DNA of 59,316 nt from Glycomyces buryatensis (GCF_004912275.1 NZ_STGY01000044.1:24001-83316), one strand, 5' to 3'; shown: positions 42,303 through 51,796, counted from the first letter of the stretch. Made by a program: numbers and translations. The notes: a model not told the origin generated them from the sequence alone.

Positions 42303-42536
42303 TCACTGCGGGCGTCCCGCCTCGATGTACTTGACGGTCTCCTCAGGCCAGATATCGACCGACTCCTCGGACTCGATTCGCTCGATCACTTCGGCATTCG
42401 TCGGTTGCGCCGCATCCTGGTGGATCAGGTTCCGCAAGTAGGCCGACAAGGAGATGCCGGAGCGGCGAGCACGTTCACGGAGGACCGCGACATCGTCTGC
42501 GTCGACCTCACGGATCTGGAGAATCATCGTGTCCAT
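42303..42536 (-). CDS. Orphan ribbon-helix-helix antitoxin (VapB/FitA-like)
   Basis: The protein has 77 residues from the ATG at 42536 (ATG 42542 also possible). The N-terminus MILQIREVDADDVAVLRERARRSG then ISLSAYLRNLIHQD is the RHH DNA-binding pattern of FitA/VapB antitoxins, followed by an acidic toxin-binding tail. No PIN-domain toxin gene is next to it; the downstream 133 bp before the sulfotransferase end hold no ORF. A palindrome covers its start region, as expected for autoregulation. Confidence 0.75.
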   Translation of the reverse strand: MDTMILQIREVDADDVAVLRERARRSGISLSAYLRNLIHQDAAQPTNAEVIERIESEESVDIWPEETVKYIEAGRPQ

Positions 42537-42537
42537 C

Positions 42538-42560
42538 TGCATATTGAACTGCAATGTGCA
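42538..42560 (-). promoter_or_regulatory. Palindromic operator of the RHH antitoxin gene
   Basis: TGCATATTG and CAATGTGCA are inverted repeats with eight of nine bases paired and a five-base spacer. The site begins 2 bp from the start codon, a typical position for RHH autorepression. Confidence 0.6.
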
Positions 42561-42604
42561 TGATCTTGGCATGGGTGACGCTCGATGGCGGCCTTGCGGT
42601 CTCA

Positions 42605-43096
42605 TTACCGCCCGGCATAACGGGCGGCCTTTGTCTTCGGGTCGTAGGTTCCGGCGGGATTGCGGATCGTGACGTTGAGGCGGTTCCACGCGTTGATCTG
42701 CGCGATCATCGCCAGCAGCGCCGCGAGTTCCTCGTCCTCGAAGTGCTTGCGGGCCGTCTCCCACGTCTCGTCGGAGACTCCGTGCGGGTTATCGGCCAGG
42801 CGGCATGCCTCCTCCGTCAGCGCGAGCGCGGCGCGCTCGGACTCGGTGAAGTGGGGCGCCTCACGCCACACCGCGACCATCGCCAGACGCTCAGCGGTCT
42901 CGCCGTATGAGGCGGCGTCCTTGGTGTGCATGTCGAGGCAGTACCCGCAGCCGTTGATCTGGCTGGCGCGGATCTTCACCAGTTCCGCCGTAGCGCTGGA
43001 GAGGGGACCGTCGTGGAACAGGGCCTCGTTGGCGAGCATGTTCTTGTAGTACTGCTGGCCGAAGTCGGTTGCGGCGAACTCGAGTCGCTTTTCCAT
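42605..43096 (-). CDS. AhpD/carboxymuconolactone decarboxylase-like protein
   Basis: The 163-residue protein has the AhpD core: a conserved Glu region (ATAELVKIRASQING) and CGYCLDMHTKDA with the C-x-x-C and His of the peroxidase or redox site. GAGGAAG precedes the ATG. This family is the usual partner of ECF41 sigma factors, and the SigJ-like gene lies 234 bp upstream on the same strand. It probably reduces peroxides or has an unknown redox role. Confidence 0.87.
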   Translation of the reverse strand: MEKRLEFAATDFGQQYYKNMLANEALFHDGPLSSATAELVKIRASQINGCGYCLDMHTKDAASYGETAERLAMVAVWREAPHFTESERAALALTEEACRLADNPHGVSDETWETARKHFEDEELAALLAMIAQINAWNRLNVTIRNPAGTYDPKTKAARYAGR

Positions 43097-43330
43097 CTGG
43101 TGCTTCCTCTCTCGTTGGCGCCGCGCGGTGAGTGCGGACCGTGTTTCGGGTATTGACCTTGTGCCCGTCGCCGCGCGATGAGCGCGGGCCGGAAATCTGT
43201 GGGGCCGGTCTTGCGGAGGTCGCGCTTCGTTGGCCGGAGCGGCGGAGTCGGGCCATGTGTTGGGGACCGGAGCGGCGGTGCTCGGCAATGTTGCGGGGAC
43301 CGGCGCTGGAGGCGCGCGGGCCGTATCCGA

Positions 43331-44236
43331 TCAACCGGCGCTGGCGGTGCGCAGGCCATGGAACTTGTCGGGGTTGCGGACGATGTCGACTTTGGTGATG
43401 CGTCCGTTCTCTATGCCGAGCGAGATCACGCCGTCCACCAAGCCGCCCATGACGGTGATGAGGCCGGGACTGCCGTTGATGTAGATGGGTTGGTGCCAGC
43501 TCTCGGGGCTCTTGCGGGCGGACCCGACCAGGAACCGGGCGATCTTGTCGGCGCCGTGGATCGGGTTCCGGGCGGCGGTGACCAGGCCGCCGCCGTCGGA
43601 GACGAGCACCGCGTCGGGGTCAAGCAGTCCTACGAGGCCGTCGAGGTCGCCGGAGCGGGTGGCGGTCGAGAAGGCCTTCACGACGGCGCGATGGGCTGCG
43701 GGGTCGACGTCGAAGCGGGGTTTGCGGGCTTCGACGTGGGCGCGGGCGCGGCTGGCGAGTTTGCGGCAGGAGGCCGGGGTGCGTCCGAGGGCGCCTCCGA
43801 CTTCTTCGAAAGTGAGGCCGAAGACGTCGTGGAGGACGAATGAGGCCCGCTCTGCCGGGGTCAGGGTCTCCAGGACCACCAGCATCGCCCAGGACATGGA
43901 GTCGGCGAGACTGACCGAGTCGGCCGGGTCGGGTGCGGTCTCGACGGGTTCGGGCAGCCAGGGGCCGATGTAGGCCTCGCGGCGGTTGCGGGCCGAGCGC
44001 AGGACGTCGAGTGCGATGCGGGAGGTGGTGGTGAGGAGCCAGCCGGTGAGGTCGTCGATCTCGGCGAGGTCACTGCGTTGCAGCCGGATCCAGGCTTCTT
44101 GGACGGCGTCTTCGGCCTCGGGGAGGGTGCCCACGAGTCCGTATGCGACTCCGAGGAGTCGGGGGCGCAGCGACTCGAATTCGGCGGCGGCCGCTTCGGC
44201 CGTGAGGGCCGTTCGGGACTCGTTTGGTTCGTTCAT
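43331..44236 (-). CDS. sigJ: ECF41 (SigJ-like) sigma factor
   Basis: The start at ATG 44236 gives 301 residues. Sigma region 2 (LLGVAYGLVGTLPEAEDAVQEAWIRL) and region 4 (LTPAERASFVLHDVFGLTFEEVGGALGRT) are followed by a SnoaL-like C-terminal extension with DGGG and NPDKF, diagnostic of ECF41. In this family the extension replaces an anti-sigma factor and both inhibits and activates. The gene carries its own ECF41-type promoter and sits next to the AhpD-like target. Confidence 0.9.
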   Translation of the reverse strand: MNEPNESRTALTAEAAAAEFESLRPRLLGVAYGLVGTLPEAEDAVQEAWIRLQRSDLAEIDDLTGWLLTTTSRIALDVLRSARNRREAYIGPWLPEPVETAPDPADSVSLADSMSWAMLVVLETLTPAERASFVLHDVFGLTFEEVGGALGRTPASCRKLASRARAHVEARKPRFDVDPAAHRAVVKAFSTATRSGDLDGLVGLLDPDAVLVSDGGGLVTAARNPIHGADKIARFLVGSARKSPESWHQPIYINGSPGLITVMGGLVDGVISLGIENGRITKVDIVRNPDKFHGLRTASAG

Positions 44237-44244
44237 GGGATGAG

Positions 44245-44271
44245 GACGAGACATGGTCCAGAAGTGTGACA
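44245..44271 (-). promoter_or_regulatory. ECF41-type autoregulatory promoter
   Basis: On the minus strand TGTCACA (44265-44271) and CGTC (44245-44248) are separated by 16 bp, the known ECF41 promoter form. The -10 lies only 8 bp before the ATG, so the message would be nearly leaderless. Confidence 0.75.
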
Positions 44272-44326
44272 GCGGAAGACGGATTGTGATGGGCATCTCA
44301 TAAATGGGTAGGGCAGACTGTGGAGC

Positions 44327-44968
44327 GTGTTCTCGAACGTCTCCCCTCGCTGGCGCACCCGCCTCCGCCTCCTCGTGGTGGCGTGGGCGCTGGTCCTGGT
44401 GGCGGCCGCCTTCTTCAGTTCCCGATCGACGGTGAGCGAGCAGATCGATGCCGCCCGCGCCGCCACCGACCTGGGAGAGTTCCTCGGCTCGGCAGCCGCC
44501 GACATCCCCGATTCGGCCGTCATAGCGGTGGGGCCCTTGCGGATCGAGTCCTGCGACGTCAATCCCGTGCGCCCGGGCGCCTCCCTGTCGCAGACGCTCC
44601 AGTTCACCGGCGCGACCGTGGCCGACCTCGACACCCTGGCCGATCGCCTCGATCTACGACCGGCTCCGGATACGTCCGTGGCGATCTGGAACGGCTCCAC
44701 GAGCGACTACCTGAACGTCCGCGTCACCGCGACCACCCCCGATCCCGCCGGCGGCCTCCACACCGACCCGGTCGAGCTCCAGGTGACGACCGGCTGCCGT
44801 CCCGGTCCGGAGCCGGCCGCCTTCACGCCGGCACCGCCGGAGGGCGCCGACGAGAGCTGGCAGTACGGAGCGCTGACCTGCCCGAACGGCACCGTCCTGG
44901 CGAGCTGGACCGAACCGGTGGAGTCCGAACCGTTCACGGTGCACGAGACGACCGGCCGCTGCGGCTGA
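44327..44968 (+). CDS. Single-pass membrane protein with outer Cys-containing domain
   Basis: The 213-residue protein has a basic N-terminus (RWRTRLR), one membrane helix (LLVVAWALVLVAAAFF) and an outer beta-rich domain with four Cys (IESCDV, TTGCRP, LTCPNG and a terminal RCG). The GTG start lies close behind GGAG. No family was recognised. Confidence 0.68.
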   Translation: MFSNVSPRWRTRLRLLVVAWALVLVAAAFFSSRSTVSEQIDAARAATDLGEFLGSAAADIPDSAVIAVGPLRIESCDVNPVRPGASLSQTLQFTGATVADLDTLADRLDLRPAPDTSVAIWNGSTSDYLNVRVTATTPDPAGGLHTDPVELQVTTGCRPGPEPAAFTPAPPEGADESWQYGALTCPNGTVLASWTEPVESEPFTVHETTGRCG

Positions 44969-45122
44969 GTACGGAGATCCAGTGCGGCGACAAGGTCGCC
45001 ATCATCGTCGCCTTGGACGTTTTGCTGCCCCCGGCCAACGCCGCCACTGACAATCGGGCCCTGGCCCGAGTGCCGCAATCGTCCCCGTCGATGGTCAGTA
45101 TCGGTCACGGAAGCCATTGGCT

Positions 45123-46265
45123 TTACTTGTCGATATCGCCGACCACGAAGAACATCGAACCGAGGATGGCGATCATGTCCGGGATCAGACATCCGGTCAT
45201 GAGCGTCGACAGCGCCTGCACGTTCGCGTACGAGGCGGTCCGCAGCTTGAGACGGTACGGCGTCTTGTCGCCCCGGCTGACCAGGTAGTACCCGTTGGCG
45301 CCCAACGGGTTCTCGGTCCACACGTACGTCTCGCCCTCCGGAGGTTTGAAGATCTTGGGGAGCTTGACGTTCACCGGACCGTCGGTCACGGCCGCCCGCT
45401 CCAGACACTCGCGCGCCAGGTCGATCGACACCTGGACCTGGTCGAGCAGGCACATGAAGCGCGCGTAGCAGTCGCCCTCGCTGCGCAGCACGATCGGCAC
45501 GTCGAGCTCCGGGTAGGCCAGATACGGCTCGTCGCGTCGCAGGTCGAAGTCGAGCCCGGAGGCGCGCGCTACCGGTCCGGTCACTCCGTACGCGGCGGCC
45601 GTGGCCGCGTCGAGCACCCCGACGCCCTTGGTCCGTGCAATGAAGATCTCGTTGTGCCGCAAGAGCTTGTCGAGCCGGACCATGCCGTGCTCGACCTCGT
45701 CGAGGGCTCGGTTCGCCCGCCCCTCCCACCCCTCGGGCACGTCGCGCTTGAGCCCGCCGACGCAGTTGTACATGTAGTGGATGCGCCCGCCGCTGGCCTC
45801 CTCGAAGACCTCTTGGAGCCGCTCCCGCTCGGTGAAGGCGTAGAACATCGGCGTGATCGCGCCGATCTCGAGGGGGTAGGAGCCGAGGAACATCAGGTGG
45901 TTGAGCCCCCGGTTCATCTCGGCCAGCGCCGTGCGCAGCCAGATCGCGCGCTCGGGCGTCTCGATTCCCGCCAGTCTCTCGGCGGCCAGCGCCACGCCGA
46001 GCTCGGAGGAGAACGCCGAGAGCCAGTCGTGGCGGTTGGCCAGGAGCATGATCTGGCGGTAGTCGCGGACCTCGTAGAGTTTCTCGGCGCCGCGGTGCAT
46101 GTAGCCGATGATGGGTTCGCATTCGACCACCCGCTCGCCGTCGATCCGCAGCTTGAGGCGGAGCACGCCGTGGGTGGACGGGTGCTGGGGTCCGATATTG
46201 AGCACCATGTCGGTGGACTCGACGCCCGCGCCCACGGAGGCGACCATTTCCTGGCTTTCGCTCAC
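45123..46265 (-). CDS. nuoD: NADH-quinone oxidoreductase subunit D (standalone)
   Basis: The 380-residue protein has the NuoD signatures [48 protein letters not shown] and [12 protein letters not shown]. In complex I this subunit forms part of the quinone-binding Q-module with the conserved His and Tyr. No other nuo gene is near, so this is a second, isolated copy as found in some actinobacteria. The GTG at 46265 has only a weak ribosome site; ATG 46247 is an alternative. Confidence 0.88.
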   Translation of the reverse strand: MSESQEMVASVGAGVESTDMVLNIGPQHPSTHGVLRLKLRIDGERVVECEPIIGYMHRGAEKLYEVRDYRQIMLLANRHDWLSAFSSELGVALAAERLAGIETPERAIWLRTALAEMNRGLNHLMFLGSYPLEIGAITPMFYAFTERERLQEVFEEASGGRIHYMYNCVGGLKRDVPEGWEGRANRALDEVEHGMVRLDKLLRHNEIFIARTKGVGVLDAATAAAYGVTGPVARASGLDFDLRRDEPYLAYPELDVPIVLRSEGDCYARFMCLLDQVQVSIDLARECLERAAVTDGPVNVKLPKIFKPPEGETYVWTENPLGANGYYLVSRGDKTPYRLKLRTASYANVQALSTLMTGCLIPDMIAILGSMFFVVGDIDK

Positions 46266-46367
46266 GGGCCTATCGTCGCAGCTTCGACGCCCGCGCGGTA
46301 GTCCCCTGCCGCGTGTTGCTTCGCCCTGGCATCCTAGAGACAGCTCGTGACATGGGAGGTGTGGCCA

Positions 46368-46808
46368 ATGGACCGCGATCAGATGCGTGCTTCGGAGTCC
46401 GACCGGCAAGTGGTGATGGATCGCCTGCGTCAGGCCGTCGAGGAAGGGCGCCTGGACGTGGCCGAATACCAGGAGCGGATGGACGCGGCGCTGCAGGCGC
46501 GGGTCTACTCCGAGCTGGATGTGCTGCTGTCCGACCTCCAGTCGCTGTCGCCGCCCGGGTACCAGGAGGTGGAGCCGGTGCGGCCGACGCAGCAGATGCG
46601 TGCCGGTTCGAAGGCGAACGACCGTCTGCACGAGGACATGCAGCGGCGCAAGAGCCGCTGGAAGACCCTGGGAGCGGGCGGGGGCATCGCGCTCGTGGTG
46701 ATCCTGCTGCTGCTGGTGATCTTCCCGGAGTTCGTGATGTACGCGGCGATCGCGGCGCTGGTGGTCTTGGTGCTGTTCGTGCTGGCGGCGGTCCTGGGCG
46801 TCTTCTGA
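46368..46808 (+). CDS. DUF1707 membrane protein
   Basis: The ATG at 46368 follows GGGAGG and gives 146 residues. DUF1707 comes first ([38 protein letters not shown]), then a basic linker (DMQRRKSRW) and two close hydrophobic segments that form a hairpin in the membrane. It shares DUF1707 with 26137-26730 but not the beta domain. Function is unknown. Confidence 0.8.
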   Translation: MDRDQMRASESDRQVVMDRLRQAVEEGRLDVAEYQERMDAALQARVYSELDVLLSDLQSLSPPGYQEVEPVRPTQQMRAGSKANDRLHEDMQRRKSRWKTLGAGGGIALVVILLLLVIFPEFVMYAAIAALVVLVLFVLAAVLGVF

Positions 46809-46816
46809 CCTGATTC

Positions 46817-46861
46817 GACGTCGGCGCTGACTTGACGTCGGCGCCGATTTCGGTGTCGGCG
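46817..46861 (+). repeat. Three short direct repeats upstream of the AfsR-like gene
   Basis: GACGTCGGCG at 46817 and 46834 and GGTGTCGGCG at 46852 are spaced 17-18 bp apart, 65-110 bp before the regulator gene. SARP proteins bind direct repeats, so autoregulation is possible. Confidence 0.4.
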
Positions 46862-46925
46862 TACGTCTGCTCGGCCGGCCGATCCCTCGGGGCCGCTGCG
46901 CGGCGGTGCGGGCAGACTGTCAATC

Positions 46926-49900
46926 ATGCGAGTACTGCTGTTGGGCCCGTTCGCGGTCCGCGACGACGAGGACCGTCCCGTCCAGATCGCGGGCGCCCGC
47001 CTGCGGGCGCTCATCGCCCGGCTCGCCCTGGAGCCCGGCCGCGAGATCTCCGCCGACGCCCTCACCGACGCGATCTGGGACGGCGAATCCCCCAGCGCCA
47101 ACGCACTCCAGGCGCTGGTCTCGCGCGTGCGCAGACTGATCGGGACCGATCGGCTGACCCGCGGGGCCGCCGGGTACCGCCTCGCGATCGACGCAGGCGA
47201 CGTCGACCTCCTCAGCTTCGAGCGCCTGGCCGAGACCGGGCGCAGCACCGGGGACCTGGCCGCGCTGCGGCAGGCCGAGACCCTGTGGCGGGGCCGGGCC
47301 TTCGCCGACCTGCTCGATCTGCCCTTCGCCTCCTCGGAGGCATTCCGGTTGGAGCGCTTGCGGACCGAGACGACGCGCGAGCGCATGTCGATCGAGGTCG
47401 CGGCGGGCGTGGACGTCCTGGCCGAGCTCGAACCGCTCGCCGCGGCCCATCCTCTGGACGAGCGCTGGCAGGCGCTGCTCATGCGGGCGCTGTATGCGAC
47501 CGGCCGGGGCGCGGCGGCCCTCGACGCGTTCGAACGGGCCCGCGAACGCCTCGCCGACGACCTCGGCGCCGACCCCTCGCCGGACCTGGCCGAGCTGCAT
47601 CTCCAGATCCTCAGGCAGGAAACGGAACCGGCCGCCCCATCCCGGCGTAGACGCACGAACCTCAAGGCGCAGTTGACGAGCCTGGTCGGCCGCGACGACG
47701 ACCTGGCGACGCTCGCCGCCGCATTGCAGGCGTCCCGACTGGTCACGGTGACCGGCCCGGGCGGCTCCGGCAAGACCCGCCTGGCCGTGGAGGCGGCAAG
47801 CCGGGCCGAGGCCCTTGCCCCGGAGGGCATCTGGATGGTCGAGTTGGCCGCGGTGGCCGAACCCGGCGATATCGCCCCGGCGGTCCTGCGGGCGATCGGC
47901 GCCCGCGAGGCCGGACTGCTCGAACCGTCGGTGCAGGACGCCGCCTCCCGCCTGGAGGAGTTCCTCGCCGAGCAGCGGACGATGCTGCTGCTCGACAACT
48001 GCGAGCACCAGATCGCGGCTGTCGCGGACCTCACTGCCCGCCTCCTCGGTGCCTGCCCTGGCCTGCGAGTCCTCGCCACCAGCCGCGAGGCCCTCGTCAT
48101 CGGCGGCGAGCGCCTGTACCCGATTCCTCCTTTGTCCTGGTCGGAGGCGGATCCCAACGCTAGCGCCGCGGTACGACTCTTCTGCGAACGAGCCGCCGCC
48201 GTCCGCCCCGGCTTCGGCTTGAATGAGGCGAATACGCCTGCGGTCGTTGAGATCTGCCGTCGTCTCGACGGATTGCCGCTCGCGGTCGAGCTGGCGGCCG
48301 CCCGCATGCGGGCGCTCGATGCGTCCCAGATCGCCGCGCGGCTGGACGACCGCTTCGCGCTCCTTACCGCCGCCGACCGGAATGCGCCCGCCCGGCACCG
48401 CACCCTGGAGGCCGTCATCGCCTGGAGCTGGGAGCTGCTGTCGGAATCCGAACGGGCCCTGGCGATGCGATTGTCCGTGTACCCCGCCGGGGTCGGGCTC
48501 GACCGCGTCGACGATATCGACGCGCTCGCCGGGCTCGTGGACAAGTCGCTGGTGGAACGCGACGGGGACCGCTACCGGATGCTGGAGACGATCCGGTCTT
48601 ACGCTGCGGCGCAGCTGGAACCGTCCGGCCGGGCCGAGGAGGAGCGCGAGGCGAGGACTCGCTACTGCGTGGCGCTGGCCGAACGGTCGGACGCGGAGCT
48701 GCGGTCGACGGGACAGCTCGAGGCCAGGGCGCAGACGCAGGCCGAGCACGACAATCTCATTGCCGCCGTCCGCCGCTGCGTTGCCCAGGGCGACAAGGAG
48801 CTCGGGCTGCGACTGATCGGCGCTCTGTTCTGGTACTGGCACCTGTGCGGCCTCCACACCGAGCGTCTTCATTGGACTCGGGCGGTCCTGGAGTTGCCGG
48901 GTGAGGTCCCCGCGTTCCTGCGGGCGACCGAACGCGTCCTGACCGGCCTCCTGCACGCCGAGGCCGGCGACTTCGAGGCCAGCGAGGCGGCCATTACGGC
49001 CGGTCTGGCCGCCGCTCGCGAGTCGGAGGTGGAGGCAGCGTCGGGGGCCGATGCCCGCAGTCCCGACCCGCTCGTCGCCGGCCCCGGCCGGTTCCTGCTG
49101 TCCATCGCCCCGGCTTTCCTGGCCAACCCGGCGGGCGCCGCAGCGGCGGGGCCCGAACCGTCGGGCTGGGAGCGAGGCATAACCCTGCTGCTGGCATCCG
49201 ATGCCACGGCGACCAACCGCGACGCCATCGACCGGGTCGAACAGGCCCGGGCCGAATTCGACCGGCTCGGCGAACGCTGGGGCCACTCGTCCGCGCTCCG
49301 CATCCTCGCCGAACACCGCTCGCGCCTCGGCGAGCACGAAGCGGAACTCGCCGCGTATGACCAGGCCGCGCGGCTACTCGACGAACTCGGCGTCGCCGCC
49401 GACGCGGCCGAGGCGTATGCCGAAGCGGCCGTCGCCCGCGCCCGCATCGGCGAGTTCGCTCCCGCCCAGGCGGCCTTGGACCTGGCGTTCGAACGTGCGG
49501 AGACGAGCAGGGAGCCGCGCACCATCGCCTATGTCCGGTGGGCCCGCGCCCAGTTCCTCTTCCACAGTGGGGAAGACGAGGCTGCGCTGCGCGAGCTGGA
49601 CGAGGCCGAGGCGAGTTTCGACAACACGGCGCTGGAGGCGCGGATCCGGGTGTGGGGGTCGGCAATCCGGGCAATGATCGCCCTGTGCTCCAAGCAGATC
49701 GGGCGTGCCCGCGGGGCGCTGGACGGCCTGACGGCAGCCCACTTCGAGGGCGCCATGGGACCGGACCTGGCAATGTTGGCCCGGCTCTATGCCGCGCTGG
49801 TCCTGGCCGAGGGGAACGCGGAGCGGGCCGCGAACTTGATCGGGGCCGCCGCGGCTCTCCTGGGAACGGAGGACCGACGCGGTTACGACACGGGCCTGCG

Positions 49901-50024
49901 CACCGACGAGGAAGTGCGAGAACTATTGGGCGACAAGGTCTTCAAGGAACAATACGACCGCGGCGCCGCTTTGGAGCGGGACGCCGCGGTCGAGGCGATC
50001 AGGTCAGAGTCCTTGCGGCACTGA
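46926..50024 (+). CDS. AfsR/SARP-type regulator with NB-ARC and TPR domains
   Basis: The 1032-residue protein has an OmpR-like winged helix at about 1-90 (RLRALIARLALEPGREI, LQALVSRVRRLIG), a BTAD domain to about 245, an NB-ARC ATPase with Walker A VTGPGGSGKTRLA near 277, Walker B MLLLDNCEH near 355 and GLPLAVELAA near 449, and C-terminal TPR-like helices. Such regulators activate secondary metabolism or stress genes in response to ATP binding and protein signals. No biosynthetic cluster is adjacent. Its 3' end overlaps the convergent membrane gene by 21 bp. Confidence 0.9.
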   Translation: MRVLLLGPFAVRDDEDRPVQIAGARLRALIARLALEPGREISADALTDAIWDGESPSANALQALVSRVRRLIGTDRLTRGAAGYRLAIDAGDVDLLSFERLAETGRSTGDLAALRQAETLWRGRAFADLLDLPFASSEAFRLERLRTETTRERMSIEVAAGVDVLAELEPLAAAHPLDERWQALLMRALYATGRGAAALDAFERARERLADDLGADPSPDLAELHLQILRQETEPAAPSRRRRTNLKAQLTSLVGRDDDLATLAAALQASRLVTVTGPGGSGKTRLAVEAASRAEALAPEGIWMVELAAVAEPGDIAPAVLRAIGAREAGLLEPSVQDAASRLEEFLAEQRTMLLLDNCEHQIAAVADLTARLLGACPGLRVLATSREALVIGGERLYPIPPLSWSEADPNASAAVRLFCERAAAVRPGFGLNEANTPAVVEICRRLDGLPLAVELAAARMRALDASQIAARLDDRFALLTAADRNAPARHRTLEAVIAWSWELLSESERALAMRLSVYPAGVGLDRVDDIDALAGLVDKSLVERDGDRYRMLETIRSYAAAQLEPSGRAEEEREARTRYCVALAERSDAELRSTGQLEARAQTQAEHDNLIAAVRRCVAQGDKELGLRLIGALFWYWHLCGLHTERLHWTRAVLELPGEVPAFLRATERVLTGLLHAEAGDFEASEAAITAGLAAARESEVEAASGADARSPDPLVAGPGRFLLSIAPAFLANPAGAAAAGPEPSGWERGITLLLASDATATNRDAIDRVEQARAEFDRLGERWGHSSALRILAEHRSRLGEHEAELAAYDQAARLLDELGVAADAAEAYAEAAVARARIGEFAPAQAALDLAFERAETSREPRTIAYVRWARAQFLFHSGEDEAALRELDEAEASFDNTALEARIRVWGSAIRAMIALCSKQIGRARGALDGLTAAHFEGAMGPDLAMLARLYAALVLAEGNAERAANLIGAAAALLGTEDRRGYDTGLRTDEEVRELLGDKVFKEQYDRGAALERDAAVEAIRSESLRH

Positions 50025-50618
50025 GTCCTTGCGAAAGTACCGGCGGGCGGGTCGGAGGGCGAGCAGGACCACGCCGAGGACGCAGCCGATGACGACGATC
50101 GCGAGCCTGACCGCTTCCAGGGCCGGCAGCCACTCCGGGTACGCGGCCGATGCGGCCTCCAGGAGGGCGGCGGCGTCGAGGCCGCGCACGGCGGCGTCCT
50201 CAGAGGAGTCGAAGACGGCCTGCACGGTCTCGGCGGCGGCGGCATTGCTCGCCATGATCAGGACGTTGCCGATCAGGACCAGCGGCAGGACGATCCACGA
50301 CAGGATCCGGCCGATCCGGCATCTGGCGAGGGTCAGTGCGCCCGTCACCGCGACGAACGCGGCAATCCCGAAGGGCGCCCAGATGGCGATGCCGTGTTCG
50401 TCGAAGCTCAGTCCGACGTCGGCCAGCGCCCCGGGGGAGGCCCCTTGCCGAATCACTTCCGCCTCGGCGGCGGCCTGGACGTCGGCCCCGTAGAGCAGCC
50501 CGATGAGCGGGATGCCGGCGAAGGCGAGTGCGACCGCGAACTGCAGGACCGCGGCGATCGTGACGGAGCGCGGGCGGGTGGAGGTGGCGGCGGCGTTGGT
50601 TTTACCGTTGGCGTTCAT
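50004..50618 (-). CDS. Four-TM membrane protein
   Basis: The ATG at 50618, with AGGAG upstream, gives 204 residues with four hydrophobic segments (TIAAVLQFAVALAFAGIPLIG, IAAFVAVTGALTLARCRIG, ILSWIVLPLVLIGNVLIM, LAIVVIGCVLGVVLLAL). It resembles unnamed actinobacterial integral membrane proteins. It is convergent with and overlaps the AfsR-like gene. Confidence 0.72.
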   Translation of the reverse strand: MNANGKTNAAATSTRPRSVTIAAVLQFAVALAFAGIPLIGLLYGADVQAAAEAEVIRQGASPGALADVGLSFDEHGIAIWAPFGIAAFVAVTGALTLARCRIGRILSWIVLPLVLIGNVLIMASNAAAAETVQAVFDSSEDAAVRGLDAAALLEAASAAYPEWLPALEAVRLAIVVIGCVLGVVLLALRPARRYFRKDSVPQGL

Positions 50619-50809
50619 TGGAGACTCCTGGTGGCGCTTGGCATTGGCGGTGTGACTCGGGTCTAGCACCGCGGGAAATCGCGAGGTGCTGATGTCCATG
50701 TCCACCACCTTCACAAGCACCGCTGACACGCCACTGACACGAGTCGCGCGGAACCCACGGTTCGATGGCGTGATGCCGATGATTTGCTTGACGAGCGAGA
50801 CCGAGGAGC

Positions 50810-51232
50810 ATGATGCGGTACACATTGGAAAAGATGAACCTGCCATGGGGATTGGTGTTGGTGGAAGGCGTCCCTGACGAGCTTGAGACGTTCACCCAAC
50901 CCGATGAGAACGGCATTTGGACTGATGGCGGCACCATCTATGTTTTTGCCTTCTCTCCCACCCGCGTTCCCGTCTCGATTTCGATTCAGAATGAAATCGG
51001 CTGTAACCCGGGGTTCGTCAGGATATTCGACGATGAGATCGAGGTCGATGATGAAGAGATCGAGATCGGCGATCTTAACGACAAGACCTTCGTGATCTCT
51101 TGCCGTGTTCCAGTTGCGGACGCGCGCATAGTGATCGAGGTCGACCGTCCCAACGACGCGACGCGGCTCATCTTGTCCATCCCGGACATGACTCGGCAAA
51201 GGGTGGAATCGGACGAAGTCACGGGAGGCTGA
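50810..51232 (+). CDS. Acidic beta-rich protein of unknown function
   Basis: The 140-residue protein begins at ATG ATG after GAGGAGC. It is acidic with a short D/E-rich stretch (FDDEIEVDDEEIEIGD) and no signal peptide. Codon choice (more A/T at third positions) looks unlike most neighbours and hints at recent acquisition. Size and acidity resemble immunity proteins, but I cannot assign a family. Confidence 0.6.
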   Translation: MMRYTLEKMNLPWGLVLVEGVPDELETFTQPDENGIWTDGGTIYVFAFSPTRVPVSISIQNEIGCNPGFVRIFDDEIEVDDEEIEIGDLNDKTFVISCRVPVADARIVIEVDRPNDATRLILSIPDMTRQRVESDEVTGG

Positions 51233-51252
51233 TGACTCGACTCGCTATGGGA

Positions 51253-51768
51253 TCACCCGTCGGTGCTGACGTCCCCTTGCTCGGCGCACTCGTAGTGGCC
51301 TCCGCTGGAGTCGGTCAGGCAGATTTCGAGCTCGACTACCTGGCCCGGCTTCACGTTGGGGAACGGATCCCAGATCACGTCTTCTCCCCAGTAGCCGTTG
51401 TCGTTGATCCGCACGCCCTGCGAGACGTCATCGACCCAGACCTGGGCCCGGATGCTGTAGCCGTCGGCGCAGTTGTCGGCGATCCTGATGTAGTCGTCGT
51501 TCTTGCCGCCGCCGGGCTTGCCCTCGCCGTAGTCGACGAATTCCCCGTAACCGCACCAGTCGAGCGTGGTCACCGCGAAGCTGTCATCGACCATGACGCC
51601 CGGTCCGTCGACCGGTTCGTCCCCGGATCCCTCGGTGATGGTCTGCGCTGCGGCCGGCGCGGCCAGTGCCGACGCGGCGATCGATGCGATCGCGGCGGCG
51701 GCGAGCGCGGCCCGGTTGCCCCTATCCCCCGCGCGGGGGAGGCCGATAGCTCTCCGGAGGGATAGCAC
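51253..51768 (-). CDS. Secreted Cys-containing protein
   Basis: The GTG at 51768 is the most plausible start, though weakly supported, and gives 171 residues. It has a signal peptide (AALAAAAIASIAASALAAPAAAQ) and a mature part with four Cys (DWCGYG, ADNCADG, EICLTD, YECAEQ). The content is acidic and aromatic (YWGEDVIWDPF). It is divergent from a membrane protein only 28 bp away. Function is unknown. Confidence 0.6.
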   Translation of the reverse strand: MLSLRRAIGLPRAGDRGNRAALAAAAIASIAASALAAPAAAQTITEGSGDEPVDGPGVMVDDSFAVTTLDWCGYGEFVDYGEGKPGGGKNDDYIRIADNCADGYSIRAQVWVDDVSQGVRINDNGYWGEDVIWDPFPNVKPGQVVELEICLTDSSGGHYECAEQGDVSTDG

Positions 51769-51796
51769 CGCGCTGCGACGGCCATAGGTTCGGTCT

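Noticed and set aside
46505..49337. Two long antisense frames (679 and 805 codons) under the AfsR-like gene
   Set aside because: Low-complexity Arg/Ser/Gly-rich translations typical of frame shadows; the plus frame has BTAD and NB-ARC motifs.
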